This document shows positions 21,914 to 33,848 of a stretch of DNA of 64,000 nt, in pieces. Position 1 is the first letter of the stretch; each line of letters opens with the position of its first letter. Both the position numbers and the translations under genes were made by a program. The notes beneath the pieces were generated by a model. The model saw only the letters and a program-made list of their open reading frames with translations. It was not told the DNA's origin and did no database searches. This DNA is from an uncultured Mycoplasmataceae bacterium (GTDB lineage: Bacteria; Bacillota_I; Bacilli_A; Mycoplasmatales; Mycoplasmoidaceae): the NCBI GenBank assembly GCA_947041945.1, contig CAMREV010000002.1, forward strand, positions 1 to 64,000, read 5' to 3'.

Positions 21914-23224
21914 ATGTTTTTAAATCCTACAAATTTAAAAATACTTATAAACTGCATTATTCTTTTATTTGTTTTGATTGTTACAGTTTTTGTAATGATT
22001 AAACTAAAATTTAATAATCCTTTTTATAAGTATCTATTTATTTTATATATATTTTTTTGAATACCAGTTATGCTTGTTAGACCCTATAGAGGAACAGTCC
22101 AATCAGAACTTGATAATTTAATTAAATGAGCACCATTAATGCTATATGGTTTGATTGGAGTTTTTGCAAGACCAATCATGGATTTTTTTGGTTTGTATTT
22201 AAGAAACAGAAAACTAGTTGTTCAAACATCTGTTGCACTAATATTACTTTCTTTTATACCAATGGTTTTTGTACAAAGCACAGCCACAAACATTATCCAA
22301 ACTATTGGAGTTGGTATTGGTGCGTCAATTATTGGTACGTATGAATTACTATTTAAAGAGCAATATGGAAAATCCAAGACATTATTAACTGTTTCAATAT
22401 TGGCAATACCACCACTTTTTGCTGACTTTGTTACTTCTCCAATTCAATCAGCTGTTGTTTCTTTTGCAAAAAATACTAATGGATATGATTTATCTAAACT
22501 ATCAATTCTTTGAATAATTGCATTAGTATTTTTAGTGATAGTTTTTGTGATGGCTTTTTTCATAAAAGAGAATAGGCAATTTGTTGGGGATAACTTTCAA
22601 AATAAAGTGCTTGAAAAAAGAGATGAAAAAATTAATTTTGGATTAATTTGTTTGATTGGTGCAATTATTCTATTTGTTAAATTTGGAAATAGTGGTTCAG
22701 TTGGTACAACTCATTTACAGCAATTAGGGATCTACACAAATATGGATGTTTCTGCATATGAAGGATATTTATCTACTGTTTTTAGTGTATTCCAATTATT
22801 AGGAACATTATTATTTGGTTATCTAGTTATGAAAAATACTTCGAATATTAAAATATTTGTAATTGGTTTAAGCGTCTGAATTTTTTATCATTTTATTTCT
22901 ATTCTATATTTCAACCCAATTTTCTTTATTTCAATTCATTCATTAAATGGGTTTGCATATGGTCTTTTATACAATTTATTATTAGGTTATGTATTATCAC
23001 TTTCATTTAATAAAAAGTATTTTACTCCAATGGGAATATACCAATCAATTTTAGCAATTGGTATTACAGTTAGTAATTTCTTTACCACTTTTATATCTAA
23101 TAATATTGAATCCTTAAAATTAAGGGACTCAATATTTATTATTGATTCGACTATTATTGTTTTCCTGGTTATTTCTATGTTTTTATTTTTGTATGTTGAT
23201 AAAAAGAAAAAATTATTAAATTAA
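21914..23224 (+). CDS. MFS-like multi-pass transporter
   Basis: 436 residues, about twelve hydrophobic segments in two halves with a charged loop (about 215-240) between them, as in the major facilitator superfamily. The loop after helix 2-3 has GVFARPIMDFFGLYLRNRK, resembling the MFS GxxxDRxGRR motif. AAGGA stands before ATG. Substrate unknown. Similar MFS proteins are common in mycoplasmas. Confidence 0.8.
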
Positions 23225-23279
23225 TCAAACTTATTTTTTGTTTTTTTCTTATACTTAATATAAGTATTTAAGGATTTTT

Positions 23280-25169
23280 ATGAGTTCAAAACAAACTATA
23301 CCATATATTGTTAACCAAGAAGTTAATGTTGCTGCTTCATTAGCAATTCAAATTGCAATGAAAAAAAATTATCCAACATTCAGATTATATAAAGTATCAA
23401 GTAGTGAATATGGCTTTTATATTGATTTTTATGTTGAAGATAAAATTTCTTCAAATGATTTAAACAAAATAACTAAAGAAATAGGCAAAGTTATTGCTGG
23501 TGGTTATAACATTGATTTATTAGAAAAAAATTCAAGCGAAGTAAAAGAAATACTAAAAACAAAAAAAGATTGAAATAAAAACACTTTCTTTAAAATTAAT
23601 AATAATATTTTTACTTCATTTACTCCAAATGAAGAAAACATAGACTATTTTAAAAACACAAATAAAATAAAAAAAGTTGTTCTTACAAAAATTGGTGGAG
23701 TTGAATATGAAGATGAAAAAAAACAGATTCAATTAGTTAGGATAAATGCTAGTGCCTTTATTAGTGATGATTCTTATAATTCTTTTGAAGAATTAATGGA
23801 TGAATTAAAAGCAAGAGACCATAGAACAATTGGTGAAGAACTTAAAATATTTTTATTAGATGAATTTGCTGGAAAAGGGTTTCCTATTTGATTAGCAAAT
23901 GGTCATTTTCTTAAAGAAAAAATAAGCACTTATTTAAAAAAAGAATTTAGTGAATATGGTTTCTCTTTAGTTTCTACTCCAATATTAGGTAGTAAAAAAA
24001 TGTATACAACTTCTGGTCACTGAGACTTATATAAGGAGAATAACTTTTCTCCTATAATGATTGATAATGAAGAGTTCTTATTAAGACCAATGACTTGTCC
24101 TCATCATATTTTAGTGTTTAAATCAAGTCCTAAATCATACAAAGACTTACCATATAAAATGGCTGAAGAAGCTAAATTACATAGATATGAATCAAGTGGT
24201 GGTTTAATTGGTCTTGAACGTGTAAGAGCAATGGAATTATTTGATTCTCATGTGTTTTGTACAAGAGATAATATTGAAACAATTATAATTGAGTTAAATG
24301 AAATGATTTTAAAAACTATGAGTTATTTTAATATTGAAATTGATCGTGTTGATTTATCTTTAAGATCTGATGAAAAAAATAAATATTTTGATGATGAAGA
24401 AATCTGAGAAACTTCTCAAACAATGCTTAGAAATATTTTAAAAAAATTTAATTACAAGACAAAATTATCAAAAGAAGAAATCGAAAGAAGAGAAGATTTA
24501 AATAAACACACAAATTTAAACTTTTTAAAAAGATGATTAAAAACCGAAAAAGATTCATATGAAATTGAAAAATTAGAGGTTGAAGGTGAAGCAGCATTCT
24601 ATGGCCCTAAAATCGATTATCAATATAAAACTAATTTAGGTAAATGAATAACAATCTCAACAATTCAATTAGATTTTTTATTACCTAAAAAATTTGAATG
24701 TGAATACAAAGATAAAGATGGATCAACAAAAACACCAGTTTTAATTCACTTTGGTGTTATTGGAACTTATGAAAGATTCATTTCTGTTTTATTAAGTAAG
24801 ACTAAAGGTTTCTTACCATTTAAACTATTACCTACTCAAATTATTATTATGCCAGTTAATAATAGCTTTCATTTAGACTATGCACTTGAAGTTAAAAAAT
24901 TATTTGAATATAATGGTTTCTCAGTTAAATTAGATGATTCTAATGAGAGATTATCTAAAAAGGTAAGAATAGCTCAAAAAGGAAAAATTCCAATTCAAAT
25001 AATCATTGGTGATAAAGAAGTTGAATCATGAAATAAGAAGTCATTTGATAAGAAAAAACAAGAAAAATTTGATGGAGATATTTCGTTTAGAGGATATGGC
25101 GAAGAAGACACACATTCAACTTCATTAGACAAATTTATTACAATATTAAATAATTTTTCAAAAGATTAA
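23280..25169 (+). CDS. thrS: Threonyl-tRNA synthetase, editing site eroded
   Basis: 629 residues, class II. Catalytic zinc ligands are present: MTCPHH, FDSHVF and PVLIHF. Motif 2 is [16 protein letters not shown] and motif 3 ends in GTYERF. The C-terminal anticodon domain is present. The N2 editing domain remains in length, but the HxxxH pair is Val17/Leu21 in this protein, and I find no equivalent of the Cys/His motif DMCRGPH. AAGG precedes ATG. No T-box leader is visible upstream. Confidence 0.95.
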
Positions 25170-25243
25170 AAAAAATTACCATATTTTTAAGTTTAATAAT
25201 ATAATATACTCATTATTGTTTAATTTTATAGAAGGTAGCAAAA

Positions 25244-25426
25244 ATGGCTGTACAACAAAGAAGAGTTACAAAGAGTAGAAAAGGGATGAGAAGAAGTCAT
25301 CATGCTTTGTCTGTTCCAAATCTAACTGCATGTAAAAAATGTGGTACTAAAATCCAAACACATAGAGTTTGTTCAAATTGTGGATATTATAAAGAAAAGA
25401 AAATAATCGATACTGCAAAAGTTTAA
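25244..25426 (+). CDS. rpmF: 50S ribosomal protein L32
   Basis: 60 residues. Starts MAVQQRRVTKSRKGMRRSHH and contains the zinc ribbon CKKCG plus CSNCGYYK with all four Cys. Large-subunit protein. Preceded by AAGGTAG RBS and followed by a small membrane protein gene and mnmG, probably one operon. A TATAAT-like box is at about 25200. Confidence 0.97.
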   Translation: MAVQQRRVTKSRKGMRRSHHALSVPNLTACKKCGTKIQTHRVCSNCGYYKEKKIIDTAKV

Positions 25427-25428
25427 TT

Positions 25429-25575
25429 ATGAATATTAAAAAGAATATAATTGATAAACCAAAAAATGAAAAAGAAGATACAAAGATAGTTGATATACTT
25501 TGTATTTTTATGTTTATGGGTTTGTTTATCCTAGTTGGTGTAATTCTAGCTTGCCTTCTAATAATATTTATTTAG
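25429..25575 (+). CDS. Small single-helix membrane protein
   Basis: 48 residues. A charged 20-residue N-terminus is followed by one long hydrophobic helix that fills the rest of the protein. ATG is 2 bp after the rpmF stop and TAG is 7 bp before mnmG, so it is translationally coupled in the operon. The AGGAACC over its stop serves as the RBS of mnmG. Topology and a short cytoplasmic tail resemble SecE or other tiny membrane subunits. I would not assign it: no conserved SecE sequence is seen. Confidence 0.55.
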   Translation: MNIKKNIIDKPKNEKEDTKIVDILCIFMFMGLFILVGVILACLLIIFI

Positions 25576-25582
25576 GAACCTT

Positions 25583-27421
25583 ATGAATTATAAAGGAATG
25601 GTAATTGGTGCTGGTCATGCAGGTTTAGAAGCAGCATTTGCTTTTGCTAACAAAAAAATGCATGTTGCTTTAGTTTTAATGGATGAAAAATTAATTGGAA
25701 ACATGCCATGTAATCCATCAATTGGTGGACCTGCAAAAGGAATTGTAACAAGAGAAATAGATGCTTTAGGTGGAATGCAAGGAATGGCAGCTGATGCTTG
25801 TCAATTACAAATGAAACTTTTAAATAGCTCAAAAGGTGCTGGTGTTAGAGCATTAAGAGCACAAATTGATAAAATTGAATATCATAAATTTTTTAAAAAA
25901 TTAGTTGATGAAAATGAATACATTGATTTAATTGTTGGAGAAGCGGAAGAAGTTTTAATTAAAAACAATCAAGCAGTTGGCTTGAAAATAAATGGAAAAG
26001 ATTATTTTTCAGATACTGTAATTATTTCAACTGGAACATTTTTAGATTCAAAGGTATTCATTGGTCACGAGAGCAAACAAGAAGGACCAGATGGTTTTTC
26101 TGCTTCAACAAAGCTTGCTAAAAATATTAAAGAAATTGGTTTTGAAACAATTAGATTAAAAACAGGAACACCTCCCAGATTAGATAAACACTCATTAGAT
26201 TATTCACAATTTCAAATAGAACCAGGAACTGATGGAAAATATAGTTTCTCTCATTTTAATTGTAAATTTCTTGATATAAAAGACCAAGAGGTATGTTATT
26301 TAGTTCATACAAATTTAGAAACTCATGAAATAATCAAGAACAATTTAAAAGAATCTTCAATGTATGGTGGAGCAATTAGTGGTACTGGTCCTAGATACTG
26401 CCCAAGTATTGAAGATAAAGTTGTAAGATTTCATGATAAAGAAAGACATCAAATATTTATTGAACCAGAATCTAAACAATTAAATACAGTTTATTTAGCA
26501 GGTATTTCATCATCCTTACCTAAAAACATTCAAGAACAAATGGTTCATTCAATTAAGGGTATGGGAAATGCCATATTCATTAAACATGCTTATGCTATTG
26601 AATATGATTCAATAAAACCAGAACAATTATATCCTTCTTTGGAAAGTAAGAAAATTTCAAACTTATTTTTTGCCGGTCAAATAAATGGTACAAGTGGATA
26701 TGAAGAAGCTGCTGGACAAGGATTAATTGCTGGAATTAATGCGATCTTAAAAATTGAGAATAAAGAACCATTAATTTTATCAAGATCTGAAGCATATATT
26801 GGAGTAATGATAGATGATATTGTAACTAAGGAAATAACAGAACCATATAGACTTTTAACTAGTAGAGCAGAACATCGTTTAGAATTAAGAAATGATAACG
26901 CAGATGAAAGATTAATTAAGTATGGTTATGAAATTGGTTTAATTTCAGAAGAGAAATATAAATTATTCAATGAAAACATTGACAAGTTAAATAAGAATAT
27001 TGAAATGCTTAAAAACAAACTTACATCTGAAGTTAAAGGACTTAAAACTACATATAAAAAATCAAACATCAGCTTATATGAATTAATTAAAAGACCAGAC
27101 TTTTCATATCAAGATTTAAAACAATATATTGATGCATATGAATTAGATGATTTTTGACAAGAAAAAATAAACATTAAAATTAAATATGATGGCTATATTA
27201 AAAATCAAAAAAATTTAATTCAAGATTATGAAAAATTATCAAGAACAAAATTAAGTGTAAATATTGATTACAAACAAGTCAACAATTTATCATTAGAAGC
27301 AATTGATAAATTGAATAAATTCAAACCAATAGATTTAGGTCAAGCCTCTAGAATATCTGGAGTTACTTTTAATGATTTAATAAACATTAAATTTTTCTTA
27401 AAAGGTAATAGCAATGAATAA
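25583..27421 (+). CDS. mnmG: tRNA modification enzyme MnmG (GidA)
   Basis: 612 residues. FAD-binding GAGHAGLEAAFAFA at the N-terminus, GTFLD, and KTGTPPRL, plus the conserved CPSIEDKVVRF and NGTSGYEEAAGQG segments. With MnmE it makes cmnm5U34 in tRNA wobble positions. The stop overlaps the rsmG start by 8 bp. Order gidA-gidB-soj is the classical cluster near many bacterial origins. Confidence 0.97.
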
Positions 27422-28103
27422 AGACAATTTTAAAAAAGAAATTCTTAATCATTTTAAATGTGATGAAACCTTATTTGATAAGATTGAATTATACAAAGAA
27501 ATATTAATTGAAAATAATAAAAAATATAATCTAACTAGACTTGAAGAAGAAAGCAAAATATATTTGAATTATTTTTTTGAATCTATTATTGTTTATAAAG
27601 ACATTCTTAAAAATGAGAAATGTAGACTTTTAGACATTGGCTCTGGTTCTGGAATTCCAGGAGTTTTAATTAAACTTTTTTATCCAAATATTGATGTAAC
27701 AATCATTGAATCAAATAATAAAAAATGTGATTTTATGGACTTACTTATTGATAAATTGGAATTAGATGGAATTAATGTTATTTGTAAAAGAGCAGAAATT
27801 TTAGAAAGTGATGAAAGAGAAACTTTTGATTTTGTAACTTCAAGAGCTGTTGCTAGTTTGAAAGCATTAATTGAAATTTCTACACCCTATTTAAAAATAA
27901 ATGGCTTATTAATTGAACCAAAATCAAATAATTTAGAAAATGAATTAATGGAATCAAAAGATATTATAAAAAGATTAAAGTTATCTTTTGAAGGCGCATT
28001 AAATTACACCTTCTTTGATCGTGTCCATAATGTTGCTATCCTAAAAAAAACAGAAGTAACAAGTATGGAATTTCCTAGAATGTGAAAGGACATTGTAAAG
28101 TAA
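27414..28103 (+). CDS. rsmG: 16S rRNA (guanine-N7) methyltransferase RsmG
   Basis: 229 residues. SAM-binding motif LLDIGSGSGIPGVLIK (about 71-86), then KCDFMDLL and TSRAVASLKALIE as in GidB. Methylates G527 of 16S rRNA. A TGA Trp occurs near the C-terminus. Overlaps mnmG upstream and shares TAATG with the ParA-like gene downstream. Confidence 0.94.
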
Positions 28104-28801
28104 TGAATAAAATAACTATTATAGAATCTAAAAATGAAATATACAGATACATTTATTCTTTGCATCTTGCTAAAATAATTGCTAAAAAGAAAATGAGAGT
28201 TTTGATTCTTGATACAAATCAAATAAGTAGCTTTTTAGATTTCCCTAAGTCAACCTTTAATATAAAAATAATAAAAGATGAAGAACCATACAAATTAAAA
28301 ATAAATACAATAACCAAAAATACAGACTTTTTAAAAATGCCAAATGATATTTTTATTGATGAAGAACTAAATGAAAATTCAGTAAGTAAATTTAATATTT
28401 TTTTTGATTACTTAATTGAACAATATGACTACATTATTTGCACCACTTTTATTACAGAAAACTTCTTATCAAAAATATTAGTTAAACATTCTTCTCTAAT
28501 TATTGATATTAAAGATATAGAAAAATTAAATGAGGAAGAAATTATTTCAAAAGTTAAATTAATTAAAAATAATCAAGTTGAATATAAGATAGTTTTAAAT
28601 CATTTTGAACATAAAGATATTTCAAAGAATAAAATATTTTTATACTACAATAAGTTCTTTAATAATGTAATTGTTAAACAAGACATTTTCTTCAAAGAAT
28701 ATACTAACAATATATCTTTTATTAATCCAAAAATATATGATAAAAACACAACAAATAATTTGAATACAATTCTAGAAGAGATTAACTTCAATAAAAACTA
28801 A
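28103..28801 (+). CDS. ParA/Soj-like protein without a P-loop
   Basis: 232 residues in the soj position after mnmG-rsmG. The pattern follows ParA: an N-terminal strand (KITIIES), a helix ending IAKKKMRVLILDTN, a strand YDYIICTT where ParA has its Walker B-type segment, then NVIVKQDIFFKEY and a final helix LNTILEEI. The Walker A KGGVGKTT is KNEIYRYIY here, so ATP binding by the usual motif is lost. ATG 28103 overlaps the rsmG stop; a start 21 bp upstream is possible. Probably a divergent pseudoATPase; homology is inferred from position and pattern. Confidence 0.6.
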   Translation: MNKITIIESKNEIYRYIYSLHLAKIIAKKKMRVLILDTNQISSFLDFPKSTFNIKIIKDEEPYKLKINTITKNTDFLKMPNDIFIDEELNENSVSKFNIFFDYLIEQYDYIICTTFITENFLSKILVKHSSLIIDIKDIEKLNEEEIISKVKLIKNNQVEYKIVLNHFEHKDISKNKIFLYYNKFFNNVIVKQDIFFKEYTNNISFINPKIYDKNTTNNLNTILEEINFNKN

Positions 28802-28835
28802 TTTTGAATTTATAATTAATACCAAGGGGTAAATA

Positions 28836-30176
28836 ATGCTAAAAAGTATGATATCTTCAATAGTTGCAAAAAAGATGCAAAAAAAGCTAATTAATGCTAC
28901 TATTTCTGAAGAAAATATTAAAGATGTTTTAAAAGAAATAAGAATATCACTATTAGATGCTGATGTTAATATTTCTGTTGTCAAAACACTTGTAAAGAAT
29001 ATTAAAGAATCTGCTATCGGATATACTGTTTCACCTGATGAAAAAGTCGATGATGCATTATTACTAATTATTAAAGATGAACTTGTAAAAATTTTAGGTA
29101 AAGATGTATCTAAAATGGATTACAAGAAAAACCCACTAAAAATAATGATGGTTGGTTTACAGGGTTCTGGTAAAACAACTACTTGTGGTAAACTTGCTTA
29201 TTTTTTAAAAAATAAAGAAAAAAAGAAACCGCTACTTGTTGCATTAGATGTTTATCGTCCAGCAGCAATCCAACAATTAAAAACAGTCTCTGAAAATGCT
29301 AAAAGTGATTTCTTTGAAAAGGGAAACATTCAACCATCAAAAACAGCAAAAGAATCATTAGATTTTGCATCAAAAAATAAAAATGATGTAATTATCTTAG
29401 ATACTGCCGGTAGATTACAAACAAATAAAGAACTAATGGATGAATTAGTTGAAATCAAGAAAACTTTTAAACCTGACGAAATTATCTTTGTAGTTGATGG
29501 TATGGCTGGTCAAGATATTATTAATGTTGCTACTGAATTTGACAAAGTATTAAAACTTACTGGAATCATAGTTACAAAATTAGATTCAGATGCTAGAGCT
29601 GGTGCCGCGCTTTCTTTGACTGCTTTAATTAATGCTCCAATTAAATTTACTGGTATTGGTGAAAAAGTAAATGAGTTTGATATCTTCTACCCAGATAGAA
29701 CGGCTGACAGAATATTAGGTTTTGGAGACATGATCACATTAGCTGAAAAGGCAGCAGAAACAATTGATGAAGCATCTGCTAAAAAATCTATTCAGAAAAT
29801 GCTATCAGGAAAAATGGATTTAGAAGATCTAATGAAGCAAATGGAACAGTTAAAAAGCATGGGTTCAATGAGTTCTGTATTATCAATGGTTCCTGGAGCT
29901 AATAAAATTAGTGAAGATAAAATAAGTCTTGCTGAAGAACAATTAGTTGTTTGAAAAACATTATTATCTTCAATGACAATTGAAGAAAGAAGAAATCCTT
30001 CATTAATTAGAAGAAATCCAAATAGAAGAATAAGAATCATTAAAGGTTCTGGTAGAAAACCTGATGATTTAAATAAACTATTAAGTAAATGAGAAAAGTC
30101 TAGTAAACAAATGGGAGAAATGGGTAAAATGATGAAAAAGGGTAACAACCCTTTAACATCAGGATTTAAATTTTAG
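28836..30176 (+). CDS. ffh: Signal recognition particle protein Ffh
   Basis: 446 residues. N domain, then G domain with GLQGSGKTTTCGKLA, DVYRPAA, DTAGRLQ and TKLDSDARAGAA, then the methionine-rich M domain with MLSGKMDLEDLMKQMEQL. Binds SRP RNA and signal sequences and targets membrane proteins. Own RBS (AAGGGG). Ends in a terminator shared with the TtcA-like gene. Confidence 0.97.
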
Positions 30177-30213
30177 AAAAAAGAAGCTGAAATTATTTTT
30201 CAGCTTCTTTACA
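30177..30213. terminator. Bidirectional terminator ffh/ttcA-like
   Basis: Stem AAGAAGCTGAAA/TTTCAGCTTCTT. The stop of the minus-strand gene (30193-30195) is inside the hairpin. Confidence 0.7.
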
Positions 30214-30993
30214 TTTACCAATGATATCTTTGAAATTATTTTTAGTCTTATCTTCATTTGTGAATCAAAGATCACATTCTTTTCCATTCATTAATGCTAC
30301 TAAGAAATTCTTATATGATGCTTCTCACTTTTTGTTTCGATAAAAACTTTCTAATAAAAAATCTTTTGTAGTGTCTCTTTGTGTGAAGCCCTCCATTGGG
30401 CAACCACAAGGTATAATAGGCATTTCTGCTTTATTAGTAATCTTTTTTATATCTTTCTCTCTTGCAAGTATTAAAGGTCTTATAAATCAAATATCTGTTC
30501 TATCTAAATACATTTTAGGTTTGAATGTAGCAATTCTACCTTCATTAATTAAATTCATAAAGAATGTTTCAATTGCATCATCTGCATGATGGCCCATTGC
30601 GACTTTATTACAACCAAGCTTTTTTGCTTCTTCAATCAAGATTGCTTTTTTCATCTTTGAACATAATGAACATTGTAGTTTGTTATTTTTCATTTTATTC
30701 ATTAGAATTTCTCCCATGTGAGTATCTGCAATGATAAAATCAACTTCTTTTTCTTTTCAATATTTAGTTATCTCAGTATAATCAATTGCACACAAACTCA
30801 TTTTTAAATGAACTCCAACTACTTTAATGTCCCAACCTAATTTTTCTTTTACAATTTTTTTGTATAGAGATAAACCCTCAAGTAAAAGCATTGAATCCTT
30901 ACCGCCAGAAACACCAACACAAACATAGTCTTTATCTTGTATTAAATCAAATGCTTTATTTGCTTGTGTAATATTACCTATTATTGTTCTCAT
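30193..30993 (-). CDS. TtcA-family tRNA thiolation/PP-loop protein
   Basis: 266 residues. PP-loop GVSGGKDSMLLL (about 28-39) for ATP pyrophosphatase activity, a CSLCSKMKK pair, the segment MGHHADDAIETFFMNL, and a later CGCPMEG. This combination is that of TtcA-type enzymes, which use an Fe-S cluster or Cys pair to thiolate tRNA (s2C32 in TtcA). TilS is less likely because it lacks the CxxC. Single gene between convergent ffh and the divergent fusion gene. Confidence 0.8.
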
Positions 30994-31054
30994 ATTTTAA
31001 ACTTTCAAATAATATATTATATTTATATATTATCATTAATTAAAGTGGAATAAA

Positions 31055-32371
31055 ATGCAAAAGAATATATTAATTATAAAACCTTATGGCTCTGATAATA
31101 ATTCATTTTTACAATATATAGAAAACGAAACAAACTTTAAATTATTTTGTGTTGAGAAGTTAGAAGAAGACTTTAAAGGTGTAATGATTTTTTGTAGATC
31201 AAAAGATGATTTAAAAAAGTTTAAGAACAAGAATAATGAATATGTTATTAATTTTCAATTAGAAGATGAAAGTCATTACAAACAATTAAATATAGATATA
31301 AAAAAATTCATTTCGAGAGAAAAGAATATTTTATCTGTTAAGTTTTTATTCAATGAAAATATTCTAACTTTAAAAATAGTTACCAAATATAATTACAAGA
31401 TATGTGGTTTTGTTAAAAATATTTTAGATAATTTTGATCAAATTCAAAAATTAAACTCAGCCATAAGAGTTAAGAATTGTGGTGTTAAATTAGAAAATTG
31501 TATTTCAATTGATGAGTTATGAAAATTTTCTAAAAATATTGTAATACTTAATGATTGTAAAAAAAGCATTAAAGATGTAAAAAATTTAGCTATTGGAGAA
31601 TTTGACTTAATTCACAAGGGGCATGAAAAATTATTGAAAGAAAAAAACTTATCCATACTAACATTTATTCACAATCCTAATAAGAAACATTCAATATTCA
31701 ATGATAATTATAAAATCAATCAATTAAAAAAATTAAACTCACATAAAATTTTCATTTATGATATTTCAAAAGAAAATATTTCAGCGAAAAAATTCATAGA
31801 AACATTCTTATTAAAAATTAATCCAAAAAAAATAATAGTAGGTTCTGATTTTAAATTTGGTCATAATGCAAAAGGGAATATAAATTCATTAAAAAAATAT
31901 TTCAGTGTTGAAATAATAGAAAGAGATGAAAACTATTCAACATCAAAAATTAAAGATCTAATCTTAAAAAATAAATTTAATGATGTAAACAAAAAACTAT
32001 GTCATGACTTTCTATTTGAAGGATTAATAGTAAGAGGAAAACAATTGGGAAGAACGCTTGGATTTCCGACTGCTAATATAATAATGAAAACAGAGTTTCC
32101 ATTTATCAATGGTTCATATTATTCAAAATCAATAATAAATAATAAATTTTTTGATTCAATGACTTTTATTTGTTCAAAGAAAAATAATGCAATTTTAATA
32201 GAAACATTTATCTTTGATTTTAATCAAAATATCTATGGAAAAAAGATGCAAGTTATTCCTTTGAAATTTATTAGAAAAAAAGAAAAATTTAAAAATATAG
32301 ATGAATTAATATGTGGAATAAAAAGGGATGAATTAAAGGCTAAGGAATTTAAAAATATTAATAAAAAATAA
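31055..32371 (+). CDS. ribF: Fusion of a TruB-like domain and RibF (FAD synthetase/riboflavin kinase)
   Basis: 438 residues in one frame. Residues about 175-438 are RibF: AIGEFDLIHKGHEKLL with HxGH 187-190, VGSDFKFGHN, then the flavokinase signature GKQLGRTLGFPTANI and GSYYSK. It makes FMN and FAD. Residues 1-165 look like shrunken TruB: the start ILIIKPYGS, the position of GTLDPFATGVL occupied by KLEEDFKGVM, and SAIRVKNCGVKLENCISIDEL-like end (compare LRRT-VG-F-LEDAI-LEEL). The catalytic Asp position is Glu, so pseudouridylation is doubtful. truB and ribF are normal neighbours in Firmicutes. Confidence 0.85.
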
Positions 32372-32429
32372 AATTATAATAATATAATTTTTATAAATTA
32401 ATAAATATTAATAATTCAGAAAGAAAACA

Positions 32430-33848
32430 ATGGAAAATAAAAAGATAATAAAAAGAAGTGTTGATTTTGCAAAATGATATACTTCAATCATTTCTGAAGC
32501 AAATTTAATTGAGTATGGTCTTGTAAAGGGAACAATGATTTTCAAGCCTTATTCATGATCTATATGAACTAATATTCAAGATATATTAAACTCATATTTT
32601 AAGGAAATGGGAATTGAAAATTGTTCAATGCCATTATTTATTCCTTATAGTGAATTTTTAAAAGAAGCTAAACATATTGAAGGTTTTGCGCCAGAGCTAT
32701 TTAAAGTTACTGAAATTGGAGAAAAAAGAATTGAAGATCCTTATGTAATAAGACCGACTTCAGAAATAATGTTTTGTCATTATTTTTCCAAAAATATTTT
32801 AAGTTATAATGACTTACCATTAATTTTAAATCAGTGGTCAAATGTATTTAGAGTTGAAAAGAATACAAGACCATTCTTGAGAAATTCAGAATTCTTTTGA
32901 CAAGAACAACATGGAATCTTTTCTAATGAAAAAGAAGCCTTAGATTTTACTAAAAAAATGATTAACCTATATAAAAAATTTATAGAAGAATACTTATGTA
33001 TTCCTGTTTTAATGGGTAAGAAAACAGAATATGAAAGATTTGCAGGAGCAGATGAAACATTCACTGTTGAAGCAATAATGCAAGATGGTCAAGCATTACA
33101 ATGTGGTACATCACATTATTTAAATCAAAATTTTTCTAAAAAATTTAACATCAAGTTTCAAAATAAATCTAATCAATTTGAATATGGGTATCAAAATTCT
33201 GCAGGAGTTTCTACAAGGCTTATCGGAGCAATAATAATGTCTCACTCTGATGATAATGGTTTAGTGCTACCTCCAAAAATTGCTCCAGTACAAATAAAGA
33301 TCAATTCTTTATTTGCTGATAAATCAATAGAGGTTAAGAATTTTTGTAAAGAACTTTCAACAAATCTCTCTCAAAAATTTAATGTAAAAATTGATGACAC
33401 TGATAAGTCAATTGGATTTAAACTTTCAGAAGGTGAAGTGAGCGGAATTCCAATTCAAATTAATATTGGACCAAAAGATTTAGAAAATGGCTCTCTAGCT
33501 TTAGTTTATAGACATGATAGATCAAAAGAAATTTTAAATATAAAAGATGTTGATATTAATTTCATTGAAAAAAAATTAGATTTAATTTCAAAAGAACTTT
33601 ATAAAAAAGCAAAAGAAAACTTAGATAAGAGAATTGTTGAGGTTTCTACTTTAGCTGATTTTAATGAGAACATTTCCTTAGGTAATTTTGTATCTGCTTT
33701 CTGATCGGGAACAGAAGAAGACGAAAAAAAACTAAAAGAAACAACAGGAGCTTCTTCTAGATGTATTAGTGATGAAACTAAGCAAGGTGTTTGTTTCTTC
33801 ACTGGTAAAAAAACAAATTTAAAAGTTTTTTTTGCTAGAGCTTATTAA
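32430..33848 (+). CDS. proS: Prolyl-tRNA synthetase (archaeal/eukaryotic type)
   Basis: 472 residues. Class II core: RPTSEIMFCHYF, motif 2 [24 protein letters not shown], and STRLIGAIIMSHSDDNGLVLP as motif 3. No INS editing domain between motifs 2 and 3. The C-terminal domain ends in Tyr (FFARAY*), which is the hallmark of the shorter ProRS type used by mycoplasmas. It overlaps the convergent Cof gene by 14 bp. Confidence 0.96.
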
